Assembly (NCBI GenBank): GCA_965219875.1
Contig: CBDCOW010000003.1
Span: 1,397,579 to 1,461,578, forward strand
Direction of reading: 5' to 3'
Source: DAOUKH01 sp965219875
Lineage (GTDB): Bacteria; Chloroflexota; Dehalococcoidia; SHYB01
DNA length: 64,000 nt
A program made the translations under genes and the position numbers. The notes below the pieces were generated by a model that was given only the letters and a program-made list of their open reading frames with translations, ran no database searches and was not told the DNA's origin. This document shows, piece after piece, positions 36,671 to 45,169 of this stretch (positions within the stretch are counted from its first letter, which is position 1; every line of letters starts with the position of its first letter).

Positions 36671-37861
36671 CTAGCCTTCGAGGTTGTAGAAGTCGACGGC
36701 GTTGCGGCCGCGGATCTTGGCCTGGTCTTCCTCGGGGACGCCTTCGAGGTTCTCGTTCAACATTTGGACGAAGCCGGGGTAGAAGGCGTCGGGGTGGGGG
36801 TAGTCGGAGCCCCAGATGATGCGGTCGGCGCCGAGCCAGTCGATGGTCATTTTCAGCGCGGCCTCTTCGGGGTCGAAGGAGATCCACCAGTTGCGCTTGA
36901 AGTACTCGCTGGGACTCATCTTCAGGTGCGGAAGGGTGTGGCCCATGTGCTCGAAGCGGCTGTCGAGCCGTTCGAGGAAGGAGACGAGCCAGCCGCCGCT
37001 GCTTTCGAGGATGGCGAGCCGCAGGTCGGGGAAGCGCTCGGGGACGCCGCCGATGATCGTGCCCATGGCGGCTTGCATCGAGTCGACGGGGATGTTGAAC
37101 GGCGTGCGCATGAAGAGGAGCTCGGGCGTGGGCCCGATGATGTCGAAGTAGCGCGCCGAGCCGTACATGGTGTCGCCGGGGAAGGGGTGGAAGCCGACCG
37201 CGACGCCGAGCTCCTCGCAGGTGGCCCAGAAGGGGTCGAAGCTCTTGTCCCACCAGCGGACCTCGGCGTTGGGGAGGGTCGTCCGCAGGAAGACGGCGGG
37301 GAAGCCGAAGTCCTTCTTGCAGCGGCGCACCTCGTCGCAGGCGGCCTCGACGTCGTGGATGGCCACGATGTTGGTGGCGCCGTAGAGCCGGGTGGGATCG
37401 GCCTGGCACCATTCGTGGAGCCAGTTGTTGAGCGCCGCGTTGAGCGCCATGTGGTATTCGCCGTCAGGCACCCAGGCGAGCGCCGACGTCGGGTAGAGGA
37501 CGGAGGCGTCGATCGACTCCTCGTCCATAACCAGGAGCCGCCCCTTGTTGTCGACGATGCGGGGGTCCATTTCCTCGTACATCGTGCTGGAGGACTTGCC
37601 CCGCGCCAGGTCTTCCTTGCGTTGTACGCCCATGAGTCCCGTCATCTGCGTCTCGTTGGGGCGGGTGAAGAGCGGCGTGCCGAACTGCGGGCATCCCTCG
37701 GACTGCCAGTCACGGCCGGCCCAGGCGTTGCCGTTGCCTGGGATGCGGTAGGGCGCCTGATCGCGCCACTTCGGGTCGATATAGGGGCGCAGGTCGTTCG
37801 GCTCGACGAAGTGGCCGTCGGCGTCAACGATTTGCAGCTTCACGCGGGTCTCGGTAGTCAT
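36671..37861 (-). CDS. Amidohydrolase_2 family metal-dependent hydrolase
   Basis: A 396-residue TIM-barrel enzyme of the ACMSD/decarboxylase-like amidohydrolase branch. It starts with VDADGHFVEPNDLRPYI (metal-binding D-x-D/H type), has VGFHPFPGD with the metal His in the middle and IIWGSDYPHPDAFYPGF near residue 355, the typical terminal Asp motif. Such enzymes decarboxylate or hydrolyse aromatic or heterocyclic acids; the substrate is unknown. A promoter with TTGACA lies upstream. It stands apart from the SDR-SelW group. Confidence 0.9.
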   Translation of the reverse strand: MTTETRVKLQIVDADGHFVEPNDLRPYIDPKWRDQAPYRIPGNGNAWAGRDWQSEGCPQFGTPLFTRPNETQMTGLMGVQRKEDLARGKSSSTMYEEMDPRIVDNKGRLLVMDEESIDASVLYPTSALAWVPDGEYHMALNAALNNWLHEWCQADPTRLYGATNIVAIHDVEAACDEVRRCKKDFGFPAVFLRTTLPNAEVRWWDKSFDPFWATCEELGVAVGFHPFPGDTMYGSARYFDIIGPTPELLFMRTPFNIPVDSMQAAMGTIIGGVPERFPDLRLAILESSGGWLVSFLERLDSRFEHMGHTLPHLKMSPSEYFKRNWWISFDPEEAALKMTIDWLGADRIIWGSDYPHPDAFYPGFVQMLNENLEGVPEEDQAKIRGRNAVDFYNLEG

Positions 37862-37909
37862 GGGGCTCCTCCGCCGCGGGCGCTTTCCCGCAGGTGTGGC
37901 TCTTCCGCG

Positions 37910-37939
37910 ATTCTAGGTTCGCGCTCGTTGGGGTGTCAA
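37910..37939 (-). promoter_or_regulatory. Promoter of the amidohydrolase gene
   Basis: On the minus strand TTGACA (37939-37934), an 18-base spacer and TAGAAT (37915-37910), 49 bases before the start codon. Two further TTGACA boxes on the same strand occur between 37990 and 38030, without a good -10 box. Confidence 0.55.
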
Positions 37940-38044
37940 CGAACGCGGGCGCGACGGCGGCGGATGCGGTGCCGATAGAGGTAGTCGGCCTACGGATGTC
38001 AAGGAGCGGCGGAAACGGTTGTCAACGCGCGGGCGCGACGTCGG

Positions 38045-38284
38045 CTAAGTGGCCCGGATGGCGTCACGGATTTCCTTGTTGTCGGGGAAGCGGCCTTTCT
38101 CGGCTTTCGAGAAGACCGGCGCGCCGTCGAGGGAGACTTCGAACTGGCCCTTGCCGCCGGGGGTGAGGGTAACGCCGCTCAGCTTGCGGGAGAACTCTTG
38201 GAGCATCTTCTCCGCCAAAATGGCGGCTTCGGGAAGATAGCCTCACTCGTTGCAGTAGACGATTTGGAGGTGGGGCTTGGTCAC
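38045..38284 (-). CDS. SelW-like (SelT/SelW/SelH, Rdx family) selenoprotein
   Basis: A 79-residue thioredoxin-like redox protein whose CxxC-type motif is encoded as C11-N-E-U14, with TGA at 38245-38243. The frame continues to a TAG at 38045 through clearly family sequence: LPEAAILAEKMLQEFSRKL, LTPGGKGQFEVSLDGAPVFS, KGRFPDNKEIRDAIRA. The GTG start overlaps the upstream stop as GTGA. CxxU SelW-type proteins are known bacterial selenoproteins. A strong stem-loop lies just 3' of the UGA. It sits in a three-gene unit with an SDR and a small unknown protein; electron partner unknown. Confidence 0.9.
38205..38238 (-). promoter_or_regulatory. Predicted SECIS hairpin of the SelW-like gene
   Basis: In the minus-strand mRNA, AUCUUC (38238-38233) pairs perfectly with GAAGAU (38210-38205), and inside it CCGCC (38226-38222) pairs with GGCGG (38216-38212) around the loop AUUUU. 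The apical loop starts 21 bases after the UGA. Spacing fits bacterial SECIS elements; the loop lacks the common G unless the top pair opens. Confidence 0.6.
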
Positions 38285-38565
38285 CGCGCGGCTCCCTCGT
38301 AGGGCTTGGCCTCCGACCACAGGTCTTCGAGGCGACCGTTTGCTTGCTCGAAGGCCGTCTGGAGCTGGGAGAGCAGGGACTCGTCCATCTCGAAGAGCTG
38401 GTCTTGGCCGACAGTCCAGCAGATTGGCTCGACGCCGTACTGCTCCCAGCGCTCCCAGTAGGCTTCGAGGCAGACGTAAGGGGCGTCGGCGGAATCGTCC
38501 CAGATGCGGCGCGCGCCGGGCTCGCCCCGGGAGGCCTTGATCAGCACGACGTCGCCTTTAGGCAT
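38281..38565 (-). CDS. Small hypothetical protein between SDR and SelW
   Basis: A 94-residue acidic soluble protein starting MPKGDVVLIKASRGEPGARRI, with an aromatic stretch (YVCLEAYWERWEQYG) and two Cys. It ends with helices (LSQLQTAFEQANGRLEDLW). The gene lies five bases after the SDR stop and overlaps selW by GTGA, so it belongs to the operon. No family recognised; a redox or substrate-binding partner of the two neighbours is only a guess. Confidence 0.75.
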   Translation of the reverse strand: MPKGDVVLIKASRGEPGARRIWDDSADAPYVCLEAYWERWEQYGVEPICWTVGQDQLFEMDESLLSQLQTAFEQANGRLEDLWSEAKPYEGAAR

Positions 38566-38570
38566 CGCGT

Positions 38571-39386
38571 CTACGACCCCGCCCACTCCATGTTCTCGTT
38601 GCGCACCCAGCCACCGGAGGCGTAGGTGCCGCCATCGACGTGGATGGTGATGCCGGTGAGGTAGGCCGACATGTCGGAGGCGAGGAAGACGGTGGGGCCC
38701 GCGTAGTCGTCCTCGACGCCCTCCCTGGCCGCGGGAATGCTGCGGGCGCGGCCGGGCCGGCCGGGGGTCGTCACGCCGATGCCGGTGGTGCCCGGCGTGG
38801 GGGTGGCGTCGGGCGCGATGGTGTTGAACCGGATGCCGTGATGGCCCGCCTCCAAGGCCATGGTCCGCGCGAAGTTCTCCATCGCGGCCTTGCAGGAGGC
38901 GTAGACGGCGAAGCCGGGCGCGGCGCGGTAGGCCTCGATGCTGGTGACGTTGATGATCGAGCCGGCGATGCCGAGCCGGACCATCTCGTCGACGACCGTC
39001 TTGGTGCAGTAGTAGGTGGTCTTGAGGTTGATCCTGACGAGCGCGTCCCAGGCGTTCTCGCTCTCCTCGACGAAGTCCTTGCGGAAGCCGCCGCCGACGT
39101 TGTTGACGAGGCAATCGACGCGGCCGAACCTGTCGATGGTCGCCTGGACCATGGCCTTGACCTGGTCGAAGTCGCGGACGTCTACGGTGAGGGCGAGGGC
39201 CGAGCCGCCGGCGGCCTCGATGTCGGCGGCGGTCTGCTGGGCGGCTTCGCCGTCCTTGTCGGCGATGACGACGCCGGCGCCGAAGGCGGCGAGTCCGCGC
39301 GCGCAGCCGCGGCCGATGCCCATGGCGCCACCGGTGACGATGGCGGCCCTACCGTCGAGGGATGCGAGGGATTTATCGAGGGCCAT
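38571..39386 (-). CDS. Short-chain dehydrogenase/reductase
   Basis: A 271-residue classical SDR. The NAD(P) motif is TGGAMGIG near residue 18, DKDG ends strand 2 (suggesting NAD preference), NNVGGG is the N-N-x-G element, and the catalytic Tyr-x3-Lys is YASCK, preceded by the Ser in INVTSIEAYR. The product oxidises or reduces an alcohol/ketone of unknown nature. It is the first gene of the SDR-unknown-SelW unit. Confidence 0.93.
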   Translation of the reverse strand: MALDKSLASLDGRAAIVTGGAMGIGRGCARGLAAFGAGVVIADKDGEAAQQTAADIEAAGGSALALTVDVRDFDQVKAMVQATIDRFGRVDCLVNNVGGGFRKDFVEESENAWDALVRINLKTTYYCTKTVVDEMVRLGIAGSIINVTSIEAYRAAPGFAVYASCKAAMENFARTMALEAGHHGIRFNTIAPDATPTPGTTGIGVTTPGRPGRARSIPAAREGVEDDYAGPTVFLASDMSAYLTGITIHVDGGTYASGGWVRNENMEWAGS

Positions 39387-39886
39387 TGGGGTGCTCCTTC
39401 AGGGGCCCGCGGGTGGAAAGCGAGTCCATGATAGCCACTCGGCGGCGCATTGCAAGGAGTCGCCCCGCGGGCGCCCGCGGCGCCTGGGCCCGCGCACTCG
39501 CGGGGAGTTTGGGGAGGAGACGGGCCTGACGGCGCGGCGTCGGGCCCCGCCGTCCCCGCGGGACGCCGGCGGTCGTCCGTTCTTGGAAAGATCGCCAGTT
39601 TCCCATCGCTCGTATGGGCTGCCGGTGGCTGGTATAGCCCTGGGTTAGGGGTGGGCCAGGGGTACACAACAGCGGGGTTTTGGGCTGTTTTTCGGGCTTT
39701 TCGATCTCGGCGCGCGGCCCGGCGGTCCGGGGAGGGAGTCCAACGGAAGAACGGGGAGGGGCTCGTGGCCGCCAGTTCCGCACCAGGGGCGCTGGTTTTC
39801 GCCAATTCCGCCAGTCTTGCCAGTTCTTGCACCCGTGGGGGCGTCGTGAGCCGCGGGCTCGTGCGGTATATGTCATAGTGTGGCCA
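39387..39886. other. Intergenic region between SDR and NHL gene
   Basis: About 500 bases between divergently transcribed genes, so promoters for both must lie here. No convincing -35/-10 pair was found by eye. Several GC-rich short inverted repeats (for example around 39468-39490) are present. The frame of the following gene stays open through part of it, without protein-like character. Confidence 0.4.
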
Positions 39887-42800
39887 ATGTCGGCCCGCAT
39901 CCACTCGATCGCGGCGGTGGTCATGAGTTTCGTGCTCACGGTCATCGTGACGGCGTCGCTGTGGCCTGCCGCGGGGCCGGAAAGCGCGCAGGCCCAGCAG
40001 CAGGCGCCGGTTATTCAATCGGTGGACCCTGGGGAGCCGTACTGCGTTCTGCGGAACTCGCCGCGCCGGTGGGAGCGACTGCTGACGATAACCGGCCAGA
40101 ACTTCGGCTCGGAAGCCGACAGCCTCCTGAACTTTCGGGTCATTGGCCAGGGGAGCCCGTCCTTCCACGTTGGACCGGAGGCCGAGTGGGCTAGCTCGAC
40201 CGAGATCAGGGTGGACATCGCCCGGATCGCGCACCAACTGCCGGACGCGGACAACGTCTCCGCTCTCGTCAGGATCACCAACGCTTCCCAAACGCCGGTG
40301 TCGGACTGGTCCCCCGCGTTCGCCATCGCGACGGATGCGATAGCGTGCGGGGCCGAGCGGCCTCCGCCGGCTTCGCTGCCGCCGTCAGAGTTTTTGCCGC
40401 CGGGCATGCCGGTACGGGGGGAGCCGGGCGACCTGTGGGCCGACATCATCCTCGGCAAGCCGGACTTTTCGGAGATATCCCCCAACGAGGTCGTCCCACA
40501 CAAGGTCTTCAATCCGGGGGGCGTCGTCGTAGACCGGTCGGTCGACCCCGGCAGGGCGTACGTGTGGGACTCGGGCAACAGCCGCATCCTGGGAATCGAT
40601 CTCGCCAAGTGCTACGCCGGCGAGGGCCCGTGCTCGGCCGACATTGTGCTGGGGCAGCCGTCGGGCTACGACCACTCGGCGTGCAACGGGGACGGGGGCT
40701 TCCAAAACTTCCCAGCCCGCGCGTTGGCGGGCCCGGACACGCTATGCGGGATGCCCGACACCGCCCTCAGCCCGAGCGAAGAGCACACGTACGTCACGAT
40801 GGCGGTCAACGACGATGGCGACCTGTACGTCCCGGACTCACACAACAACCGGATCTTGAAGTACGAGAGCCCTTTCGAGAATGACACGATCGCCGATCAG
40901 GTCTGGGGGCAGGATGACTTCACGGGCATCCTGTGCAATCAAGGGAACTTAGCGGCGCCGACCGCCGACACCCTGTGCTTTCACTCCTACACCAACCGGC
41001 TGAGACTGAACCGGTACGGCAACGGCGCCGCGGTGGACGGCGAGGGGAACCTGTGGGTGGCGGATGGCGGAAACAACCGTGTTCTCCGGTTCCACTTCGA
41101 TCCGAGCACGGGCGAGGCCGCGAAAACCGCGAACCTAGTCCTAGGCCAACCCGGCTTCACTACCGCAAGTCCGGGGACTAACTTCAACAGGATGCATGCT
41201 CCCTCGGCGGTGGCGATCAGCCGCAGCGGTTCCGCCTACGTCGCCGACACGGTCAACGACCGGATATTGGTCTTCGAGCCGCCCTTCGTATCCGGCATGC
41301 CGGCCAATCGAGCATTCGGGTCGGAATTCGACCGACCCACATCGCTGGCAATGGACCCCGACGGCGAAGGGCTGTGGGTTAACGACACCGGGAATTCCAT
41401 GATCGAGCTCTGGGAGCTACGAAGGGGCGTGGTTTCGCGAGTGCTGGGGAAGGAGTCCTACGAGCCCGATGGGAAGTGCGGCCGCGCCTTTTTGTCGCTT
41501 CCAGGACATCCAAACCTTTGCCATGCGGTTGGGGGCATTGGCATAGACAGCCAAGGCGGGCTCTTGGTTTCGCTGACGCAGTACGGCCAGGACGTTCTCC
41601 ACTTTCCCGACCCCATCTCGGAAAGCGGCAGCGGGGCGCTCATCCTGCCCGACCGGCGTCTCTTCTCGAGGGGCCGAGAGTATAACCAAACCGGGAGGAA
41701 GGGCGTGGACTCCGCCAGAGGCGTCGCCGTGTGGGGAGACCAACTGATCGTCTCCGACATACGGCGGCTGATGTTCTGGAACGGGCTCGACGGGCTGACG
41801 AACGGGCGCCCCGCCGACGGGGTGGTGGGCGACGAAGCCTTTCCCGGCAGATGGGCGGACTGCTGCGGCAGGATCAAGGCAGACGCGGCCGGTCGGCTAT
41901 GGGTCCTAGGCTTCGAAGGGCGCGGCTACCTCGACGTCTATCAGCTCCCCTTGACCGAACACTCGGTTCCAATACACACCCTGTGGAAGGAAAACGCCGA
42001 CTTTCCGGTCCTTGGCACTGAAGACCGTATCGCCCTAGGGGCCCGTATCTTCGGCATCGCGCCCGTAGGCCATGGAGAGTTCCTCTGGGTGGCCGATACG
42101 GACAACCACCGCGTCGTGCGCATCCGTGACCCGCTCACCGACCCTGTGGTGGATGTGGTCCTGGGGCAAGACAACGCCCGCGGCACCCGGTGCAATCAAT
42201 GGGTGGAACGGGAAGCGCACGCCGGCCTCCCTCGCAGTATCGCCACCGATGACACGCTTTGTTTCCCGGGTGCGCTGTCGATCGACCGGCTCGGCAACCT
42301 CTACGTTTCCGACCACTCGCTGGAGATAGAGGGGAATCAGCGGCTCCTCATCTTCTTGGAGCGGTCGATCTCTACCACCAATGATTCCGCCATCTTCGCT
42401 CCCGACACCGCGAGGATTTTTGAGGATTCCGCTATCCAGGCGGCGGGGCTGCGCTTCCCTCGCTGGACACCTGAGGACATGATCGACACCACTCGGCTCT
42501 GGTCGGGCACCGCGGCGACGTGGGAAACGGCATTCGACAGTTGGAACCGGATGGCGGTTGGCTACAACGCCTATGCGGGCGCCAGATTCGTTGGGCTGTA
42601 CGACGACCCGCTCGGGCGAGACCCGCTTCCAACTTCCTATCTGTACGACGTCGGCTCGATGCCGTACACGGCCACCTTTGACGACCAAGACAATCTGTAC
42701 GTGGGCGACATCAATCGCAGCAGGGTGCTCGTCTATCTGAACCCGTTCGGCGGCCCGTCAAACCCGGCGAGGGAACCTGCGCCTGAATCGCCCCCAGGAG

Positions 42801-43705
42801 GGGCCGCCCCCGTCCCCGAGCACCCGATCGCCATCACTTCGGTCGACCCTGGACCCCCATACTGTGTCCTTCGCGGCTCGACGCGTCCGAATGAAAGGTC
42901 CCTGAATCTCAGCGTCGAGGGTCTTCCGGAGCAGCGCGACCTCTGGTTGCATTTCCGCAGGGTCACGGTGCGGCACCGGGAGTGGCTGCACCTCAGCGGC
43001 GCATTCGTGAACCATGACGGATCACGGATTACGGTCCAGAATACCGGGCTCTGGCGGCGCCTGTGGCCGGACATTGAAAAGGCGGTTCTCACCGTCCGCA
43101 TCATGGACCGGGACGGCACTCCCCTTTCCAACTGGTCTCCGGCGTTCCAGCTCGCCAACGATACCCAGGCCTGCGGCGCCGTGCGGCCGACACCGACCCC
43201 CATACCATCGCCCACGCCGATTCCGACAGCGACGCCCACACCAGCACCGATGTCGACTTCGACACCGGTACCAACTGCAACACCCGTAGCCGCGGTGACG
43301 CCCACCCCAACGCCGGTACCGACGGCGACGCCCGCACCAAGCCCGACGCCGACTCCAACGCCGGTGCCGACCCCGACGCCGCAACCTACCCCAACGCCGG
43401 TGCCGACGGCGACGCCCACACCAACGCCGATGCCGACCTCGACGCCGCAACCGACGCCAACCACGGCACCGACACCCGCTCCTACGCCAAGCCCCACGTC
43501 AAGCCCGACGCCATCACCGGCTCCGACGGCCACGCCAACGGCGACAGCGGAGCCGTCAGCAACGCCTACACCAACCCCGGCGGCGGCCCCGGCACTCGAC
43601 GACGGCGGGGTTCATATGGGGCTCGTCGCGCTTGTGATCGTGGGGGCGTTGGGGGTGGCTGGATGGGCCTACGTGGTCATCCGGCGGCGCAGGCGCGAGG
43701 AGTAG
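39887..43705 (+). CDS. Large surface protein with NHL-type propeller and Ig-like caps
   Basis: A 1272-residue exported protein. The signal peptide (AAVVMSFVLTVIVTASLWP, cleavage near SAQA) is followed by a domain of about 120 residues starting SVDPGEPYCVLRNS. Then comes a long beta-propeller region of NHL-like repeats (ADIILGKPDFSEI, NLWVADGGNNRVLRF, LYVSDHSL, LYVGDINRSRVLVY). Near residue 985 is a second copy of the first domain (SVDPGPPYCVLRGS). A Pro/Thr linker (about 1100-1235) leads to a transmembrane helix (VALVIVGALGVAGWAYVV) and RRRRREE. The ATG at 39887 is the start that gives a signal peptide. Ligand unknown. Confidence 0.88.
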   Translation: MSARIHSIAAVVMSFVLTVIVTASLWPAAGPESAQAQQQAPVIQSVDPGEPYCVLRNSPRRWERLLTITGQNFGSEADSLLNFRVIGQGSPSFHVGPEAEWASSTEIRVDIARIAHQLPDADNVSALVRITNASQTPVSDWSPAFAIATDAIACGAERPPPASLPPSEFLPPGMPVRGEPGDLWADIILGKPDFSEISPNEVVPHKVFNPGGVVVDRSVDPGRAYVWDSGNSRILGIDLAKCYAGEGPCSADIVLGQPSGYDHSACNGDGGFQNFPARALAGPDTLCGMPDTALSPSEEHTYVTMAVNDDGDLYVPDSHNNRILKYESPFENDTIADQVWGQDDFTGILCNQGNLAAPTADTLCFHSYTNRLRLNRYGNGAAVDGEGNLWVADGGNNRVLRFHFDPSTGEAAKTANLVLGQPGFTTASPGTNFNRMHAPSAVAISRSGSAYVADTVNDRILVFEPPFVSGMPANRAFGSEFDRPTSLAMDPDGEGLWVNDTGNSMIELWELRRGVVSRVLGKESYEPDGKCGRAFLSLPGHPNLCHAVGGIGIDSQGGLLVSLTQYGQDVLHFPDPISESGSGALILPDRRLFSRGREYNQTGRKGVDSARGVAVWGDQLIVSDIRRLMFWNGLDGLTNGRPADGVVGDEAFPGRWADCCGRIKADAAGRLWVLGFEGRGYLDVYQLPLTEHSVPIHTLWKENADFPVLGTEDRIALGARIFGIAPVGHGEFLWVADTDNHRVVRIRDPLTDPVVDVVLGQDNARGTRCNQWVEREAHAGLPRSIATDDTLCFPGALSIDRLGNLYVSDHSLEIEGNQRLLIFLERSISTTNDSAIFAPDTARIFEDSAIQAAGLRFPRWTPEDMIDTTRLWSGTAATWETAFDSWNRMAVGYNAYAGARFVGLYDDPLGRDPLPTSYLYDVGSMPYTATFDDQDNLYVGDINRSRVLVYLNPFGGPSNPAREPAPESPPGGAAPVPEHPIAITSVDPGPPYCVLRGSTRPNERSLNLSVEGLPEQRDLWLHFRRVTVRHREWLHLSGAFVNHDGSRITVQNTGLWRRLWPDIEKAVLTVRIMDRDGTPLSNWSPAFQLANDTQACGAVRPTPTPIPSPTPIPTATPTPAPMSTSTPVPTATPVAAVTPTPTPVPTATPAPSPTPTPTPVPTPTPQPTPTPVPTATPTPTPMPTSTPQPTPTTAPTPAPTPSPTSSPTPSPAPTATPTATAEPSATPTPTPAAAPALDDGGVHMGLVALVIVGALGVAGWAYVVIRRRRREE

Positions 43706-43720
43706 GATTCCGGCGCGGGT

Positions 43721-44366
43721 CTCTCTCAGTCTCTCCCAGGGGGAGAGAGGTTGATGGTGCTCTCCCAGCGGAGACCTTTGCGTAACTCGGCGGGCGGGCT
43801 TCAGCAAGGTCGCGCGGCCCCCGCCTCCCCCCGCCCTCACCCCAACCCTCTCCCAGCGGGAGAGGGGGCCGACGGGGAGCGCCCTTCGGGCGCGACGCGC
43901 CTAACGGCGCGTGCCCTCTCTCAGTCTCTCCCAGAGGGAGAGAGGTTACGGAGCGGGCTTGATCGGCTTCGATAACCCGCGGCGGTTGCGAGGCGGCCCC
44001 TCATCTCAATCTTCTCCCGTGGGGAGAAGAGGCAAGACCTCCCCGGCCCCACCCATGCTTGCCCGTGGGCGGTTGTGCAAGGGTCTCCAGGGGGAGAGGT
44101 TGATGGTTCTCGCCCTGCGGAGAGCTTTGCGTAACTCGGCGGCGGGCTTCAGCAAGGTCGCGCGGCCCCCGCCTCCCCCCGCCCTCACCCCAACCCTCTC
44201 CCAGCGGGAGAGGGGGCCGGCGGGGAGCGCCCTTCGGGCGCGACGCGCCTAACGGCGCGTGCCCTCTCTCAGTCTCTCCCAGAGGGAGAGAGGTTTAAGG
44301 TGCTCCTCCAGTCTCTCCCAGGGGGAGAGAGGTTGATAGTGCTCTCCCAGCGCGAGAGGGCGTAGG
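43721..44366. repeat. Array of palindromic repeats, two ~200-base direct copies plus copy B
   Basis: Two near-identical blocks (about 43750-43955 and 44097-44294) contain TTTGCGTAACTCGGCGG, a GC-rich CAAGGTCGCGCGGCCCCCGC core and CTCTCCC-AGC-GGGAGAG, then ACGCGCC-TAAC-GGCGCGT and CTCTCCC-AGA-GGGAGAG hairpins. Between them lies copy B of the CTTCGATA...CAAGGGTCT element (43966-44100) with CTTCTCCC-GTG-GGGAGAAG. Further small hairpins end the array near 44366. No gene is visible on either strand. Confidence 0.85.
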
Positions 44367-44371
44367 GCCCG

Positions 44372-44380
44372 TGGTATGAT
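44372..44380 (+). promoter_or_regulatory. Extended -10 promoter of the 44405 gene
   Basis: TGG-TATGAT (44372-44380) matches the extended -10 pattern TGnTATAAT. The start codon is 24 bases downstream, with AGGAG between. No -35 box is apparent. Confidence 0.45.
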
Positions 44381-44404
44381 TTGGGCCATCTACAGGAGAG
44401 AGTA

Positions 44405-45154
44405 ATGATCCTCGACTTTGCGCGAGGAAGCCAAGCCGAGCCCCGCGGCCACGCGCTGGCGTACGCGTCCAGTCTCACCGAGCCTAACGCCGTCTACGCC
44501 GCGTATCTCGTCGTGCCGCCGATCTCGATCGACTTGGCGAAGTACATGCCGCCGATGTTCGCCGAGAAGATCTCGCTGGCGGACGCGGAGAGCGTGTCGG
44601 CGATCCCGCTGCCGCCGGTGCCGGAAAAGGTGGAGAGCGTCGACTTTGTGCTGCGCCTCGCCGAGGCACGGAACGACGACGTGATCAACCTGGGTGCGCT
44701 GGACACGTCGAACGTGCACCACATGCTCTCGCAAGTGAGCCAAGCGGCGCAGGCGTACCTCGACGTCTACACGACGTTCATCGAGGGGCTGCGCGCCTCC
44801 GCCGAGCCGACACCGGTGCCGGCGGCCATCGGCGAGAGCGTCGAGGACGTGCTGGCGAGCTTCATGACCGAGAAAGAGAAGCTCGGCGAGATGTCGAAGC
44901 TGCTGGGGAAGGTCCGCTACGCGATCGAGGGAAACGACGAGGCCCTGGCGGACGAGGCCCTGGCTGAGGTGACGTCGATGGGGGCGCGCCTGACGGGGGT
45001 CTACGAGATAGACCGGCTAGCGGCGGCGGCGCGCATTCCCGGCGAGAAGGGCCGGCGGCTGACGGAGCTGCACATCCGGCGCTGCTACTCGATCTGCGAC
45101 GAGGACTACCAGGGCGTCGACGTGATCGACGCGGAGATCAGCGGGCTGGAGTAG
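44405..45154 (+). CDS. Uncharacterised 249-residue soluble protein
   Basis: A helical, acidic protein starting MILDFARGSQAEPRGHALAYAS. Notable segments are YLVVPPISIDLAKYMPPMFAEKI, HHMLSQVSQAAQAYLDVYTTFIE and a C-terminal LHIRRCYSICDEDYQGVDVIDAEI with two Cys. The start is well set by AGGAG. No signal peptide or membrane helix. I do not recognise the family. It lies next to, but convergent with, serA, so no operon partner helps with function. Confidence 0.8.
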   Translation: MILDFARGSQAEPRGHALAYASSLTEPNAVYAAYLVVPPISIDLAKYMPPMFAEKISLADAESVSAIPLPPVPEKVESVDFVLRLAEARNDDVINLGALDTSNVHHMLSQVSQAAQAYLDVYTTFIEGLRASAEPTPVPAAIGESVEDVLASFMTEKEKLGEMSKLLGKVRYAIEGNDEALADEALAEVTSMGARLTGVYEIDRLAAAARIPGEKGRRLTELHIRRCYSICDEDYQGVDVIDAEISGLE

Positions 45155-45169
45155 CCGGCCGGCCGCGGG

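Noticed and set aside
37990..38030. Two additional minus-strand TTGACA boxes
   Set aside because: No acceptable -10 box at the right spacing; the box at 37934-37939 explains the amidohydrolase gene better.
42733..43533. Minus-strand frame encoding long Gly-Val repeats
   Set aside because: It is the complement of the Pro/Thr linker of the NHL protein, not an independent gene.
43898..43916. GCCTAAC inside an inverted repeat, reminiscent of an integron attC site
   Set aside because: It is part of the dispersed repeat copied at 44.2 kb, no gene cassettes or integrase are present, and the attC L/R box layout is missing.
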